Assembly (NCBI RefSeq): GCF_030272615.1
Contig: NC_081409.1
Location: forward strand, 202,476,449 to 202,536,448
Length of the DNA stretch: 60,000 nt
Origin: Cryptomeria japonica
Lineage: Eukaryota > Streptophyta > Pinopsida > Cupressales > Cupressaceae
Reading direction: 5' to 3'
The notes beneath the pieces were generated by a model, which saw only the letters and a list, made by a program, of their open reading frames with translations, did not search any database and was not told where the DNA came from. Within the stretch, counting starts at the first letter, position 1; every line of letters begins with the position of its first letter. Positions 33,145-45,382 of the stretch are shown piece by piece. The translations under genes and the position numbers were made by a program.

Positions 33145-36100
33145 ATTTAATAATGATAAATACTAAAATAATTTTAAAAATGGTAATTACTATCAAGAGT
33201 GAAACTAAATAACAATGCTTCTCAATTTTTTTTGTATTATTAATAAAATTTCTTTAAAAAACTATATTAAAGAAGGTTAAATTGAGGTTTTAAACCAAAT
33301 TTATGAATTAACATTTAGATTTAGATTTTTTTGTTGTTATCCTATAAGCCACATTATAGGGGAGAAGATCCATCATAAGTGACTAATATTGATCTTACAC
33401 TACCCAATAAAATAACAATATAGGCCCAAGATAGTTTGAAAGAAAAGGCAATATAAGTAAAATCACCAAAGGATAAGTCTCCTCACCTTGCAATGGTGTT
33501 TTCTCCTGTCTTGTATAATTTTTTTTTATATTTTTATTTTAGGTATCATATAAACAAACATACCAAAAACATGATTCACAATCTCAAACAGTATGTGAGA
33601 TGTAAAATATTTATTTTTTATTAGCCACTAATTTTAAGTATGTTGTCAAGTGGAATATGTGATAATATAGAGATGAAAGCTTAGATTCACCATTGAAGGA
33701 TCTAGCCTTGAAAAAATATTCTCTTGTTTATTTTTCCCTTCAAATTAATGGATATGTAAGTTAATAGCTGTGCAATATTTAGTGTGTTAGTTCAAATTTT
33801 CATGTTGATATTATCAAAGATTTAATTATCTTTATCTAATTCTAGTACCATTATTTTACTACATGTGTTCTCATTCTCATACATCTTAACCCTATCATTT
33901 TTTAAATATCGAATGATGGTAAAAAGATAATAGTAGAAAGAGAAGGCAAGTGCTATATCTAATTCTAGTACCATTATTTTACTATGAGCATCCACCATCA
34001 TGCTTTCAAGTTCTAAATATTTTTTCCTACTCATCACAGCAACTCGAACTTTCAACTTTATCTTAGCTTTAATTTTTAGCAAATATTAACTCATTTCAAT
34101 AATGGTTTGTAATAATCTAGTCAGTTTATGACCTACTTTACGTAATGCAATGAATCACTTTCATTAAAAGGTTTAGGTATTATAGAGAGATTGTTTTACT
34201 CGTAGTTTTATATTTATTTTGAGAAAACATCTTAATTCATTTATATAATAATACATGATGCAATCTTGTATAAAATTAGGCTTATCCCTCTATTATTTAA
34301 TCCCTTCATATACATATACACCATCATACTCTTAGCGCCCACTCTATTCGTGCATACATACACTCCTATATATTCATTATATTTCATTTTATTTTTATTG
34401 TTATGAGAATGACCTTACAATAGTGCAATTATTTTATTTTCCTATTGTGAGCCAACTAAACACACGCTTACAAGTTTTTGGTGTTATGTTCATTGAATAC
34501 ATTCACTCTCAACACATCCAAACTATGCATGTTCCCTCTCATCATATAACATTGAAGAAGCAACAAATAATGATATGCTTTGATTTGGTGCTTTAAAATG
34601 AGTAAAGATTTTACACACATCATTTTATAGGCCTTGCCTAATGTCTTTGAATCTCTATACAATTTCTAGGGGCTAACTTAGGAGAAATTGTCTCCTTGGA
34701 ATATAATGATAGTCCTATTAAAGTAATTCTAAATACTGCCAACCCCACAAATATGAAAAAAGACAAAAAAGCATAGAGACACATCAAGTAAGAACAAAAT
34801 TCCACTGCAAGTAGGCACAAATCCAAACTTAGAGAGCTAGTTTATGACCAAAAAACTTGTCCTTTGGCATAGTGTAGACCTAGTTAAACACCCAATGTTT
34901 CTATATATGAGTAAGGTAACATTTTTACAAGTATATTCCTACATGATATCAAAATATTCATTATTCGCTTACACTTTAATTGAATTATAAAAACTAAGTA
35001 ATTCTATTTTATTCATTTACATTTCTAAAATAATAAATACACTTGTCTAAATTATCAATCAACAACTACTATTAATTAATCTAAACTTATTTTCACTTTT
35101 CTACATACATTTTTAAACTATTATTATTTAAATTAATCGTAATGAAATCTTATTTTTCATTTCAATATTATCTATGGATCAAACTCTAATTCACCACATT
35201 TAATTGTATAAATGATAGTGTAATAAAATAAACAATAACCTCAAACAATTCCCCTGTAATAAATATACAATTATACTTGAAAAAAAAAATTAAAAATGTT
35301 TCTTGAAATCTTATTATTCAATTTAAAAGAATAATATTACATTCCTTTCTTTTATGATGGATTATATAGTTTGATATTATCTCTTGACTAAATCTAAAGC
35401 ACTTCTTTATTAAAACTCATTAAATCATATTTCTTAAATCTTATATAAGGCATATTTTTTAATGCTGCTCCTTTATGCAAGGACTTATAATGGAATACCT
35501 TTTACATAAGTATATGTTTTGTCTTTTATCTCCCTTGAAGGGAAAGGAGATACTTTGTCTAATACCTAATTAAGGCTTCTTTTCTTCTTTTTCGTTAGCA
35601 TATATTTGCTTCGTAAAACCAAAGTCTCCTTAAGCTTTTGATAAGACCCCTGAGGGAAGGAAGCATCTATAAAATATGACTATAAAGATCATTAATGGGA
35701 TAAGTTATTCTTGTTCCTAAGTCTTACATTTGGAAGGGGGGAAATTTTATTCTATTTAAAAGTTAAGTTGATTAATCAATGTAAAGTGATTTAAATAAAT
35801 AAATTGCTATTAGATAAATCATAAATTAATTTTGAAAAATTAATCAATTCATCAATTCAAATTTGATATTTAGTGTGATTTTAGAAATGAAAGAGTTATG
35901 TTGAATATGTTTTGATTAATTTTCTATAATTTTGAAATTTTATGGTATGATCAAGTGATTATTTTAGAATATATAATTTGAATGTATTTTTCTATGGTTT
36001 AGATAACATTTGTGAAAATGATTTGGCATGGAGACCTAGATTTATACACGTGTGAATAAATTCATACAAAAATTGAATTTGGAATTTTCTTACCTCAATC

Positions 36101-36583
36101 GTCTGGTAATTCAATCTAGTAAGGAATTGCTAGTGTTACAAACACCTTTGGAGAATTTGTTGAATTGTAAGAGTCATGTTTGTATTGATTAGACCCCTAG
36201 TTTGATTGATTTAATGTCTTTGTAACAATGATTGATGATAGTGATCAAATATGTGGTAGATCTAGAATGATGTAGTCATAGATGAAGGATCTAATTCACA
36301 GATTATCCAACCATATAATCTAACTCAATAACACTTGCAAAGCTTGTGTAGTGGAATTAAATACTAACATAATGTCGTTGTTATATTGAAGTAGCTTTAA
36401 TTAAATCATAATTAAAATAACATCAACAAATCTAATTGCAAGGGATTATAATCAAAATAAGATAAGCCTTGAATTACAATGAAATATAATAGCAAACAAG
36501 TGTTTGACTTCTTATAACAATATCCTATGTTCTAACCTCCAATTTGATGCTCAGTCATCTTTGGTATTATTACTTTGAACCAT
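33145..36583. other. AT-rich stretch, no gene seen
   Basis: No coding frame, element end or notable repeat recognised, apart from a short duplicated phrase (ctaattctagtaccattatt, at about 33837 and 33959). Confidence 0.5.
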
Positions 36584-36588
36584 AAACA

Positions 36589-37292
36589 TGTTAGGAATCA
36601 GGTGTTGTACACCTTACATAATGTTTGTAATGTTAATTTATTACCATGTGTGTGGTACACCTAGGGGGACCTTAGATGTAAATGCATCGCTAAGAGTTGA
36701 CATTCTTGGGGTCACTTTGTGTGTTGTATGTAACATTAAGATTTTGAATGTAAGTCATCAAATTATATTTATTTAATATTGGAGAAAGTTATTTTATAGA
36801 GTACCTAATATTAAATGTGGGGTCAATAATTTTGTAATCTCATGGTTGTAGTCATATGGTTTTATGTAATACCACTTTGTGCTTTTGTGTGAGCTTATTT
36901 CTATAAAAGAAAACACAAGGGTAGTTGCCTAATGTTGACTAGGTGGGGTTTTGAGTCTTCTTCTGAAGAGTGCATATGTTAAGCATGGCATGGGATGTGT
37001 GGTTACATGCTTGGACATATGGAGGATGCATTGAGGAAGCTTAACATTTCAAAGGTTTCCATGGAGGCTTTAAAGATGTGTTGTAATGTTTATTACTAGA
37101 TAAAACGTGAGTCATAGATGCTTTTGGAGGTTGGTTTTTTCCCTTTTGAGGATTTTCCTAGGGTATATCTCATGTCATCATTGTTGGGTGTGTTGTCTAT
37201 TTTTTGCATATGGATTTTGAATAATTATTTGAATAGATTTCTCTTTTGGGTTATGTGGAAATTTTCATTATGTGGTTGTAAGTTTCCTTTCA
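36589..37292 (+). mobile_element. Solo LTR, 704 bp, TSD AAACA
   Basis: Starts TGTTAGGAATC and ends TTTCCTTTCA, with AAACA at 36584-36588 and 37293-37297. A TATA-like ctataaaaga lies near 36902 and a Copia-style U5 block (tttttcccttttgaggattt) follows at about 37134, both in plus orientation. The ends match weakly beyond TG/CA. Confidence 0.6.
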
Positions 37293-37297
37293 AAACA

Positions 37298-39780
37298 CCA
37301 CTCTCTAACTTGCCATGACCCCTTTTCCAAGTAGAAATAATCATATTTTATAGGGAACATAGATGTAGTATCTTGATGCCAACAAATAATGTAGCACATT
37401 TCCATATGCACACATAACAAGCATCATGGGTCTAATATTAAATGATTTCTCCTATAATCGATCCTTTGGACTTGATGTTTACTTAAGGAAATATACAAAT
37501 GGTGCTTCTCAATGAGTGCAACAAGATGTATGTTGTGGAACTCAATGCAACCTTAACCACAAATATCATTAAGATATGTAACCTCATGAAAATATATTAT
37601 CAATTGATATCAGATTCAAATATGTGGCATTTCATTCAAATAGCTCGCCCTTAGGTGGATGTGACTAGTCACATGACATTAAACCATAATAAAACACTTA
37701 GCAAAGATATAACATTAAATTATTTTGTAGGATCAATGAGAATGTTCTAAAAACTTGTCATATATACTACCTTTCACATGTAATGAGCCTTGATAATTGT
37801 TCTACTAAAAAACGTATGCTAGAGTTATGTAACAAATGACTAGTTCAATGAGATGATTATAACTATTTGATTTCCTAGATGGGTAAAAAGTTTCCTGGAC
37901 TTTTTATTAAAAGTAAACACCCAATGGGTAGATTGTTAAATAGAACTATCAAATTCTTCTTAGTTTGATAAAAATTGTGCTAGAAGTTTTATAATTTTGG
38001 TTGATATAGGAGTTGAACCATACACATTGTTGGCACAATTCATGTGTTGTGAATGCAATAACTATTGGATTTATCATAATCTTGGACAATCTACTTAGCT
38101 TGAGAAAATCATATCAAAATAATCTAGATGAATCCACCACAACTTGGATCAATTAGTCTCTACCCAATATGCCCAAATCTATTCATATATATGGTTTTAA
38201 AGGGAATTAATAGGTTTGGGTATGTCTACTCTATAGGCTTTGAAATACATTTCTCTTTCATAAATAGTGAATGAAAAAACATTTTTCAAAATGCCCTCAA
38301 CAAACTTAGCATTTATAACCTTCTAGATGCAATGGGTCATAATTATTGTTCTAATAGAAGTTTTACTAGACTTATGTGTCAAAAATGATCAATTTAATTA
38401 CATGATTACAACGTGATAATTTCGTAAGTGGTTAAGAAGTTTTCTATGCCTTTTTATCGAGAGAATACCCTATTGGTGGATTTTATAAATAAACACTATC
38501 AAATTCCTCCTTGATTGAGAGAAATTACCTTAGAATTTTTATATTCGTGGACTATAAGAGTTGAACCCTAACAAATAGTTGGCACAATTCATGTGTTGTG
38601 AATTTGTAACTCAAGGATCCATTATAATCTTGGATAAATATAGTTAAATTTTGGGAGAATCAAATAAAAAAGATACAAATCACTATGCCAAGTCTTGGAT
38701 GAACTTACCTCTACCCAATACCCAAATCTATTATGGTGTGAATAAGGCATTTTGCCTAACTAGTTCTCCTAGTATGTCCTATTAACATGTTAAGTTTACT
38801 TAGTTCCCAAGAATATTTATAGAAGTCTTAGTTGTCAATACGATCCTATCTTATCTCATTTACTTCTCGTGTCTTTGATCATTTGATATTTGTTATATTA
38901 GTTGTATGATGTTATAGGATTAAGGAGCATGCCATTATATTATCTAGAAGTCTCTCTCACCTTGGGTATTTAAGAAAGACTCTTATACATTGTTGTATCA
39001 TAGCATCAAGAAAGCTATATTATTTCCATAATCTCTTGTGGAAGGATATTGTTGATAGGTGGTTTTTCACCCTCCAACAATAAATAAAATACACTAAGTA
39101 TCCTATTCTCTCTTCAAAAGAAATCATATTATGATGGCTCAAATAGTATCATCTCAAGGTTCTAGTAGTCAAGTCTTGACAACGGTTCAAATAACTTAGT
39201 GGATAAATGTGATAATTTTGGTAATCACGAGGGTTTTAAGCATGAGATTTGAAACTTCATCCTACAATCATTACTTCAGAAAATCTAAAGATCTAACCTT
39301 TAACGCATCATATTTGTTAATAAAAATGGACGTCTTTAGATTTGTTTAAACTCGTTGAAAACAAACATCAAAAGGATAGGGTTTAGAGAGTTAACTATAA
39401 TATAATCTAAATGAAAAAAAAGATGATGATAATGGATGAATTCCACAATAATCACATTTTTACTTTACCAGATTGACCACAACTTAGACAAAATTGATGC
39501 AATCTTCAATGGAAAACTTCATATTTACAGATTACCAAACATTTGTCAAAACCATAAGATAATGCAAATCAATAAACAACTAATAACTAAACTTAAACTC
39601 ATAAATAATGTTTAGAGTAACAATACACTTGAACTTACAATTGGCAAATCCCAAATGGTATGAACGTGAAACTTAACCATATATCAACTCCAACAAATCT
39701 TAATACTAGCTAACTCAGATATAATAATGTGAGAAGTAAGAAATAATCCTAACTTCAAACACAACACAAAGAATTCCCAA
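37298..39780. other. Unassigned AT-rich stretch with a diverged tandem repeat
   Basis: No gene recognised. Around 38930-39120 is an LTR-like sequence (accttgggtatttaagaaag, then gtatcatagcatcaagaaag), followed at 39134 by an ATG frame (MAQIVSSQGSSSQVLTTVQ) that stops after about 20 codons. It could be the edge of an old Copia element, but I find no ends. Confidence 0.35.
37761..38735. repeat. Two strongly diverged ~0.42-kb direct repeats, ~0.55 kb apart
   Basis: 37761-38196 and 38320-38735 share ordered landmarks: aattgttctact/aattattgttcta, cactatcaaattc, ttggcacaattcatgtgttg (identical), ataatcttgga, ctctacccaata and cccaaatctatt. Divergence is high, so the duplication is old. Confidence 0.7.
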
Positions 39781-39865
39781 AATCAATGAATTGTCTGCAT
39801 TGATTTCGACAATATTTCTACAACAATTTCTAGTTCCTTCTCATATACTATGAGAAAGGCATAGG

Positions 39866-39882
39866 CCTTTTATAGATTTTAC
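39866..39882 (-). promoter_or_regulatory. TATA box in an LTR-like sequence (candidate)
   Basis: The minus strand reads AAAATCTATAAAAGGCC, a strong TATA box. It lies downstream of the interrupted minus-strand frame at 40100-41278, as a 3' LTR promoter would. LTR ends were not found. Confidence 0.35.
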
Positions 39883-40099
39883 ATTTGAAATGAAAAGGCC
39901 AGTATTAAATCATTTCAATGGCCAAGATTTAATAGGAAAAACCCTAATATTAATTACATTTAATTCCTTCCACCAACTAAACAAAAGGATAAAATGGTGT
40001 GCTTTCCTAGGAGGAGAAGACAAAAAAGCATAATTAAGCATTGTAATTTTATTGAAAATTGACTACGCGCCTATTTTTACAATATATCATCTTTCACCA

Positions 40100-41278
40100 C
40101 ATCATGTCAAGCCAAATTCTCTTTGGCCATGAACTCCATGAATGTATAAACAATTTAATTCAACTCCTTTTGAGGTGATGTGGGGATTATTATCATTTTG
40201 TATTCCATAATATCTAGCTCATCAAAAAAATCTTTAAAATTATTGTCCCACTCCAACTAGCTTCCTTGTAACTGTGCATCATTATTAAGAACATAACAAC
40301 ATCTTCTAGGTTGTTCTTAAAAAATGTAGCATCATTTTTGGGAGAAAATTTACTTTTCCATTTAGCTTTGAACTCTTAAATATTCATTTTCTCCTTTTCA
40401 CCCCCTATCATAGCTTCCAAGAATTCTGAACAACTATCTGATATATATTTTTGTTGCATCTTCAATCTTGGCACAATCATTTTTAGCTCTAAAAACAATT
40501 TATATTTTGAAGATGAATGCTTGATACCATTCCTTAGGAGTTTGCAATTTGTCTCTCTCTATAACCTGCTCGTTCACCAAAATCTGATTATCTATTTCCA
40601 ATAAAGCATATAGATAGGAAAATGTTTTACCATAAGAAGTAATAAATCCCACACAATTGACCATTATTTCCTGAATTCTCTAAATATATGATTAGGTTGA
40701 GTCATGAACATGGACCAGTTCTTCTAACATGTGATTCCCTCTTTCAATTACATCATCAATCCACTTCTCAGTTCTTTTTGCTATAGATTTAATTATCTCT
40801 GTCTCATGCACTGATTGATGGGAGAGGACCATAGGTGGTACAAAAGATTCCTCTTCTTGTTGAATTGGATTCAATAGGTGCTTGATATATGCCTCCAATT
40901 CTTACACCTGAGCCTTGTACTTAGCTTTTGCTTCTTCTCTCTTCAATCTTCTTATAATAGTTTGACTCGAGTCCCTTATCTCTTGGACATCTTTCTTCTT
41001 GGTAGTTGGGCATGAATTTATTGATGTCACATTATACTCCTCAGGGGTAATGCCATGATATATTTTTTCTCAACTAAAGGAGTAGCAATATGCAGAGTCC
41101 TATTCTTGGAATCATCCCTGGTGATCTTAGAGTAAATATTGGCCTTCTTCTTGTCCTTTGGCCTACTCATTTGTGCCAATAATTCTTCTAAACTAGTAGA
41201 AGATTCCTCTACAATTGTGTTTTCCTTGAATTGTTCCTATAGCCATTTGAAAGGAGTTGTCAATTTCTCCATGTGAGA
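40100..41278 (-). pseudogene. Unidentified protein pseudogene, 3' part, split by the LARD
   Basis: Readable minus-strand segments are PEEYNVTSINSCPTTKKKDV with QEIRDSSQTIIRRLKREEAK, then ELEAYIKHLLNPIQQEEESF, then a 68-codon frame at 40692-40898 (KSIAKRTEKWIDDVIERGNH), and in a shifted frame PNHIFREIQEIMVNCVGF. Charged, Q/E/K-rich helices suggest a coiled coil. The upstream part lies beyond the LARD at 52954-53230. Excising the LARD with one TGAGA copy joins QMHEQDDSHGEIDNSFQ in frame. It is probably gag-like or accessory coding of an older element, but I do not recognise the family. Stops and frameshifts are present. Confidence 0.5.
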
Positions 41279-44200
41279 TGTAATGCCCCGCCAGGAAACC
41301 CCGAAGGGATAAGCCAACAACACAAGAATAGAGTGCAATAATTTTTTTTTTTTAAGTGACACCACATTAAGGTACAACAAGATAAAAAAGATTCAGATCA
41401 AATAGCGGAAGACATCAACTAACACCTAAAGAGTTTCCCAACGAGATTACTTAAATTTTGCAATTCACTTAACTCACACAATTAATCCAATAAGCTGATT
41501 ATCTAAACAACGAGATAAATCTTAATCAGGATAATTTCTTTCACAAGATGGAAACATTAATCACAAGCAAAGATTCAACCATTAAGATCTATTCATAATC
41601 TTCATTCAAGCTTTTCATAAAAATACAAGCCATACATCTAATATTCTAACACACTAGAATTTCATCATAAACATATGAGATCTTTTCAAGCATACTTAAT
41701 TTCCTTAACAACAACTGAATATATTCCATTACTCTAAGTTATATTCTTTCATATTCCAATTTAATACATTTTAAAGGATGATTGCATACATGCATCTACA
41801 ATAAATCTCATCTAATCCACTTAAGCATTCGATCAAATGGCATTCAAGAAAGGACTGCATATAAGCATATAAAGTTAATTCCATTTATCCACTTATCCAT
41901 TCTAACATAAGCTAATCATACATGATAAAGCTGAATAAAGGGAACATAAGAGAATAACATCACATAACACCATAATGATCTCGAAGTTCACCCCTAAAGG
42001 GCTACATCTCTGGGTCTGCTCAACTGCAAGACCCCTCTGATAAATTAATAAAGTTAAGAGTACAAGAGGTTACACCATTACAACCCGGCCATCAAGGTGA
42101 AATATAAACAATATACAAACGACCACATCGGTCAATAAATACATAAAGGATCCCTGAAAAGAAAAGGATCCAGCTGAACATAATCAAAGCTAAAACAAAG
42201 GTCCATTGGAGCATCCACAAAACTGAGTCATCACCACCCAAGGTCTAACATGAAACTAGGTACTCACAAGGGCAAAGACAATAGGACGACTGACAAAAGT
42301 GCTCCTAACAGAACAAAACGACAACACACTTAGCGAATGTAGGGACAAGTGTCATCACACAACCTGGTATGGTTACCATGGCAAGTCTTCATAGGTCCCG
42401 GCCCCATACACTGGGTTACCCTGGCAACCTAATCCGAGCTTCTGGCCCATCCAAGCCTCATGTGGACCCACACATCCTCTCGTGAAAACAAGGATGATGG
42501 TTTGCCATTTCAGGCCTTCCCACAGCATGTCGAGTCTGTGTTAGCACTCGTCCCATGTGTGAGGCACATTATCTTACTTAGAGATTACATTCTAATCTAC
42601 TAATAGGTTACCACTTATTAGACTCACTTTCGATGGGTTACCCAGCAGCCACTTTGGGCGCGGCCCCCAATCGAAAGTCACTTTCCCATACGACACTAGA
42701 CTATACTCAGACGAACTCAAAACCAAGGAATAGACATGGTCAGACGAACGGAGTTCAAGAAGGAGAGAACAACCATCTGGTCAAACACGAATCATCATTC
42801 GACACCCACACAAAGGATATGACCAAATACGACACTACCACAAAACAACAGTCAACTCGAAACCGAGGACTGAAACAGGTGCCCCAAGTCAATCCATACG
42901 ACAGGGACCTATCAAACAAAGCACGACTTGCCATTACATAAGCAAAAGCGAATACAGAAATTAAACTCGCATAGGTAATATTCAACAGATACAATCTTTT
43001 CGAATTGGTCTAAACATTAAAAGTTGATCAAGTTTTCTACAAGATCTACATCAGATTACAGTTATCTACCTCATCTAGGAATAGGTTGTTCTTGGTTTTC
43101 TAACTCTCTAAGGTTCAAAGCATCGAACAGACATATTAAGCCATAATGAGTTCTTAAACCAAGTTCATATTAATCAAACTCAGACAACCATTAATCAATT
43201 AAATAAGATATTTAAACTCCAATAAAAACATCATTGATACCCTCTTGAAATAAAGTCACTCAATCTCACTCCTTCGAATAAGTATATAGTTTTAACAAAA
43301 CGAAATATATCCTTAGAAGGGAACTAAAACAAAATAAGAGAACATTTGCCGAATTAACTTAATATTTTACTCCCACAAAAACCTATTAACATAGGGGTTA
43401 ATTTCAAAGAATTAACAACCAATAAACATCTGGTTTTATCCTTCCTTTCAATCTACAAATGCCTACATGAATCCTTGCAATTACATCAAAATGCAATTTA
43501 ATCAATTAACATAAATATTAATTACTCATTAATTTAATTATATACATTAATTAATAATTTAATGAATAACATTTAACATTAAAACATTATCATTAAATTG
43601 AATTAAAATTGTCTTATTAATTAATATTAAAATATTATAATATATGCATTTTTTTTGAATAACAAAAAAATAAATTTAAAAAAACCACATTTTAAATACT
43701 AACCAAAAAAACATATTTTATGAGGCGGGGGCGGCGAAGGCTAGGCGCCTAAACCCTAGCCGCAGGAGATACCCGCGTGATGGCGCCACTGTGGTGCCCG
43801 CAGGTCCCGCGGCGCCCTGCGGCCACCACAGTGAGCCCGCGACCACTGTGAGCAGGGTAAGCGAAGGGGAGGGGAGGAGGAGGCAGGTGGAGCTCCGCTC
43901 CCCGCCCTCCAAACCCCAAACCCCCGAATTTAATTGCTAAAAAAAAAACGATTTACATAAAAAAAAAAAATTGAAATAAACAATTAACATTGCCCCCCAT
44001 TTTTTTTTAAAACCAAAACTTGATTTACGCAAAAACTCGATTTTTCCAAAAGAAAACAAAATAGAGAAAAGGGTTTTTATAAATTTCATTCCAAACAGCA
44101 AAACCTCCATTTGAACAGTCTCAGAATGAGACTTAAAATATTATTTCCAGAATGATAAGGTTTTCTTTTTTTTTTTTTTTTTAAACACAATGAATCAACT

Positions 44201-45369
44201 ATTTTGCAAGAACACCAGGCATGCATAGTTTTAAACCCACAAATCCAAAATTAAATCTCAAATCAATTTAAGAAGATTGGATTTTTAGCAACAAGCATTT
44301 TCATTCAACAACAGACTATTTCCATGGCATCAAGGAAGAATAGTTAAGGTAATTCCTACCTTCATACGCATTCCTGGTAGAGCTGAAGGAGAGCCCACCT
44401 GCCAGATCCAGAAGAACTCCTTCTTCCCAAAACCCCCAAATTTCCTCCAAAAAAAACTTTCTCCAACCAAAATATTTTCCAAAAATATCCCTCCCCCAAA
44501 TTTCCAAAATTTTAGGTTATAAGGAAGAGTTGACCAAAATTCCATTTTTGGAATTAAAATTTTTTATTAAAAATAATTCTCAAAAATAATTCTTTTCTAA
44601 CTATTACAATAAATTTAATTGCTTTCCAATTCAGAATCGATTTTCTCATTTAATTCAATTTAATCTTTCTAATCCCAAAAGCCAACAGAATACAATTAAA
44701 TCTATTGCAATTAAATACAAAACTTTCTTTTTCGACAACATATACAAAATGCATTTAATATTCAAAATCAGCTATTTAAATGAACTTACTCCCAATTTAA
44801 AACGAGCAATCCAATATCAACGAAAATCGCATAACGAAATCCCGATTAATCTAGTCCATTAATCTTCAATGCACAAACACATATATAATCAAAATAATTA
44901 CTAAGGACTAATTAATCAATTTAACCATACACACCAAGCACGCAAACCGAGAAGGTCAACCAAACGGATAACTCGCAAACCCGAACAAAAAGGGATTACC
45001 GACGACGACTGACGATGCTCACCTGAGCACGACTAAGGTCAACTAGGGTCTTACGACCACCTAATCCAACTCTAAGGATTAAAGAGGTACACTCAAACCT
45101 GCAAATCCAGGTGAAGACGAACCTCGCACTCATGCGGCGTTGTACCTGAAATCTCCTGCAACCAAGAGTCATACATGCATACATATATAAACTTTAATGA
45201 AAGCGTTAGCCCGATCTTAATACCACGAAATAGGTACACTAAACAACTTGCATACAACTAGTGCGAAAACCACATCAACAGCTATGCATTAAATCAAACA
45301 TCTGACTATAATCATTGTATTAAGATAAACTAACCAAGATTAGCAATTGATTAGGGCAGGGGTACTACA
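41279..45369 (-). repeat. 3' LTR of the LARD element
   Basis: 4091 bp, TGTAGTACC...CATTACA in minus sense. It holds a GC-rich island (about 43721-43915) with a strong hairpin in an otherwise AT-rich LTR. It keeps an 88-bp AT-rich block (43610-43697) missing from the 5' LTR. A 102-codon plus-strand frame (42633-42941) is antisense and not credible as a gene. Confidence 0.95.
43787..43833. repeat. GC-rich hairpin in the 3' LTR of the LARD
   Basis: Arms 43787-43804 and 43816-43833 pair at 17 of 18 positions (CACTGTGGTG at one end, CACCACAGTG at the other) around an 11-base GC loop. A partial third copy (gaccactgtgagcagg) follows. It lies in a ~200-bp GC island and could fold in RNA of either strand. 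Confidence 0.85.
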
Positions 45370-45382
45370 TTCTCCCCCCCTA
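45370..45382 (-). other. Polypurine tract of the LARD
   Basis: Minus strand AGGGGGGGAGAA immediately before the 3' LTR start TGTAGTACC; this purine run primes plus-strand DNA synthesis in LTR retroelements. Confidence 0.9.

Noticed and set aside
24896-33149. Target duplication for element B (gttga at left, attta at right; or AATTT if the LTR ends are shifted)
   Set aside because: With ends fixed by the PBS and PPT the flanks match at only three of five bases. The AATTT match needs ends that disagree with the primer site.
36589-37318. Solo LTR ending at CTCTCTAAC (about 37309)
   Set aside because: That end lacks a target duplication; the end at 37292 gives a perfect AAACA pair and was preferred.
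42633-42941. 102-codon plus-strand frame, also open at 50300-50593
   Set aside because: Open in both copies only because they are the two LTRs of one young LARD; it lies antisense to the element and has no recognisable domain.
43718-43915. GC-rich island as a CpG-island promoter of a host gene
   Set aside because: Present in both LTRs of the LARD, with no adjacent gene; it belongs to the element.
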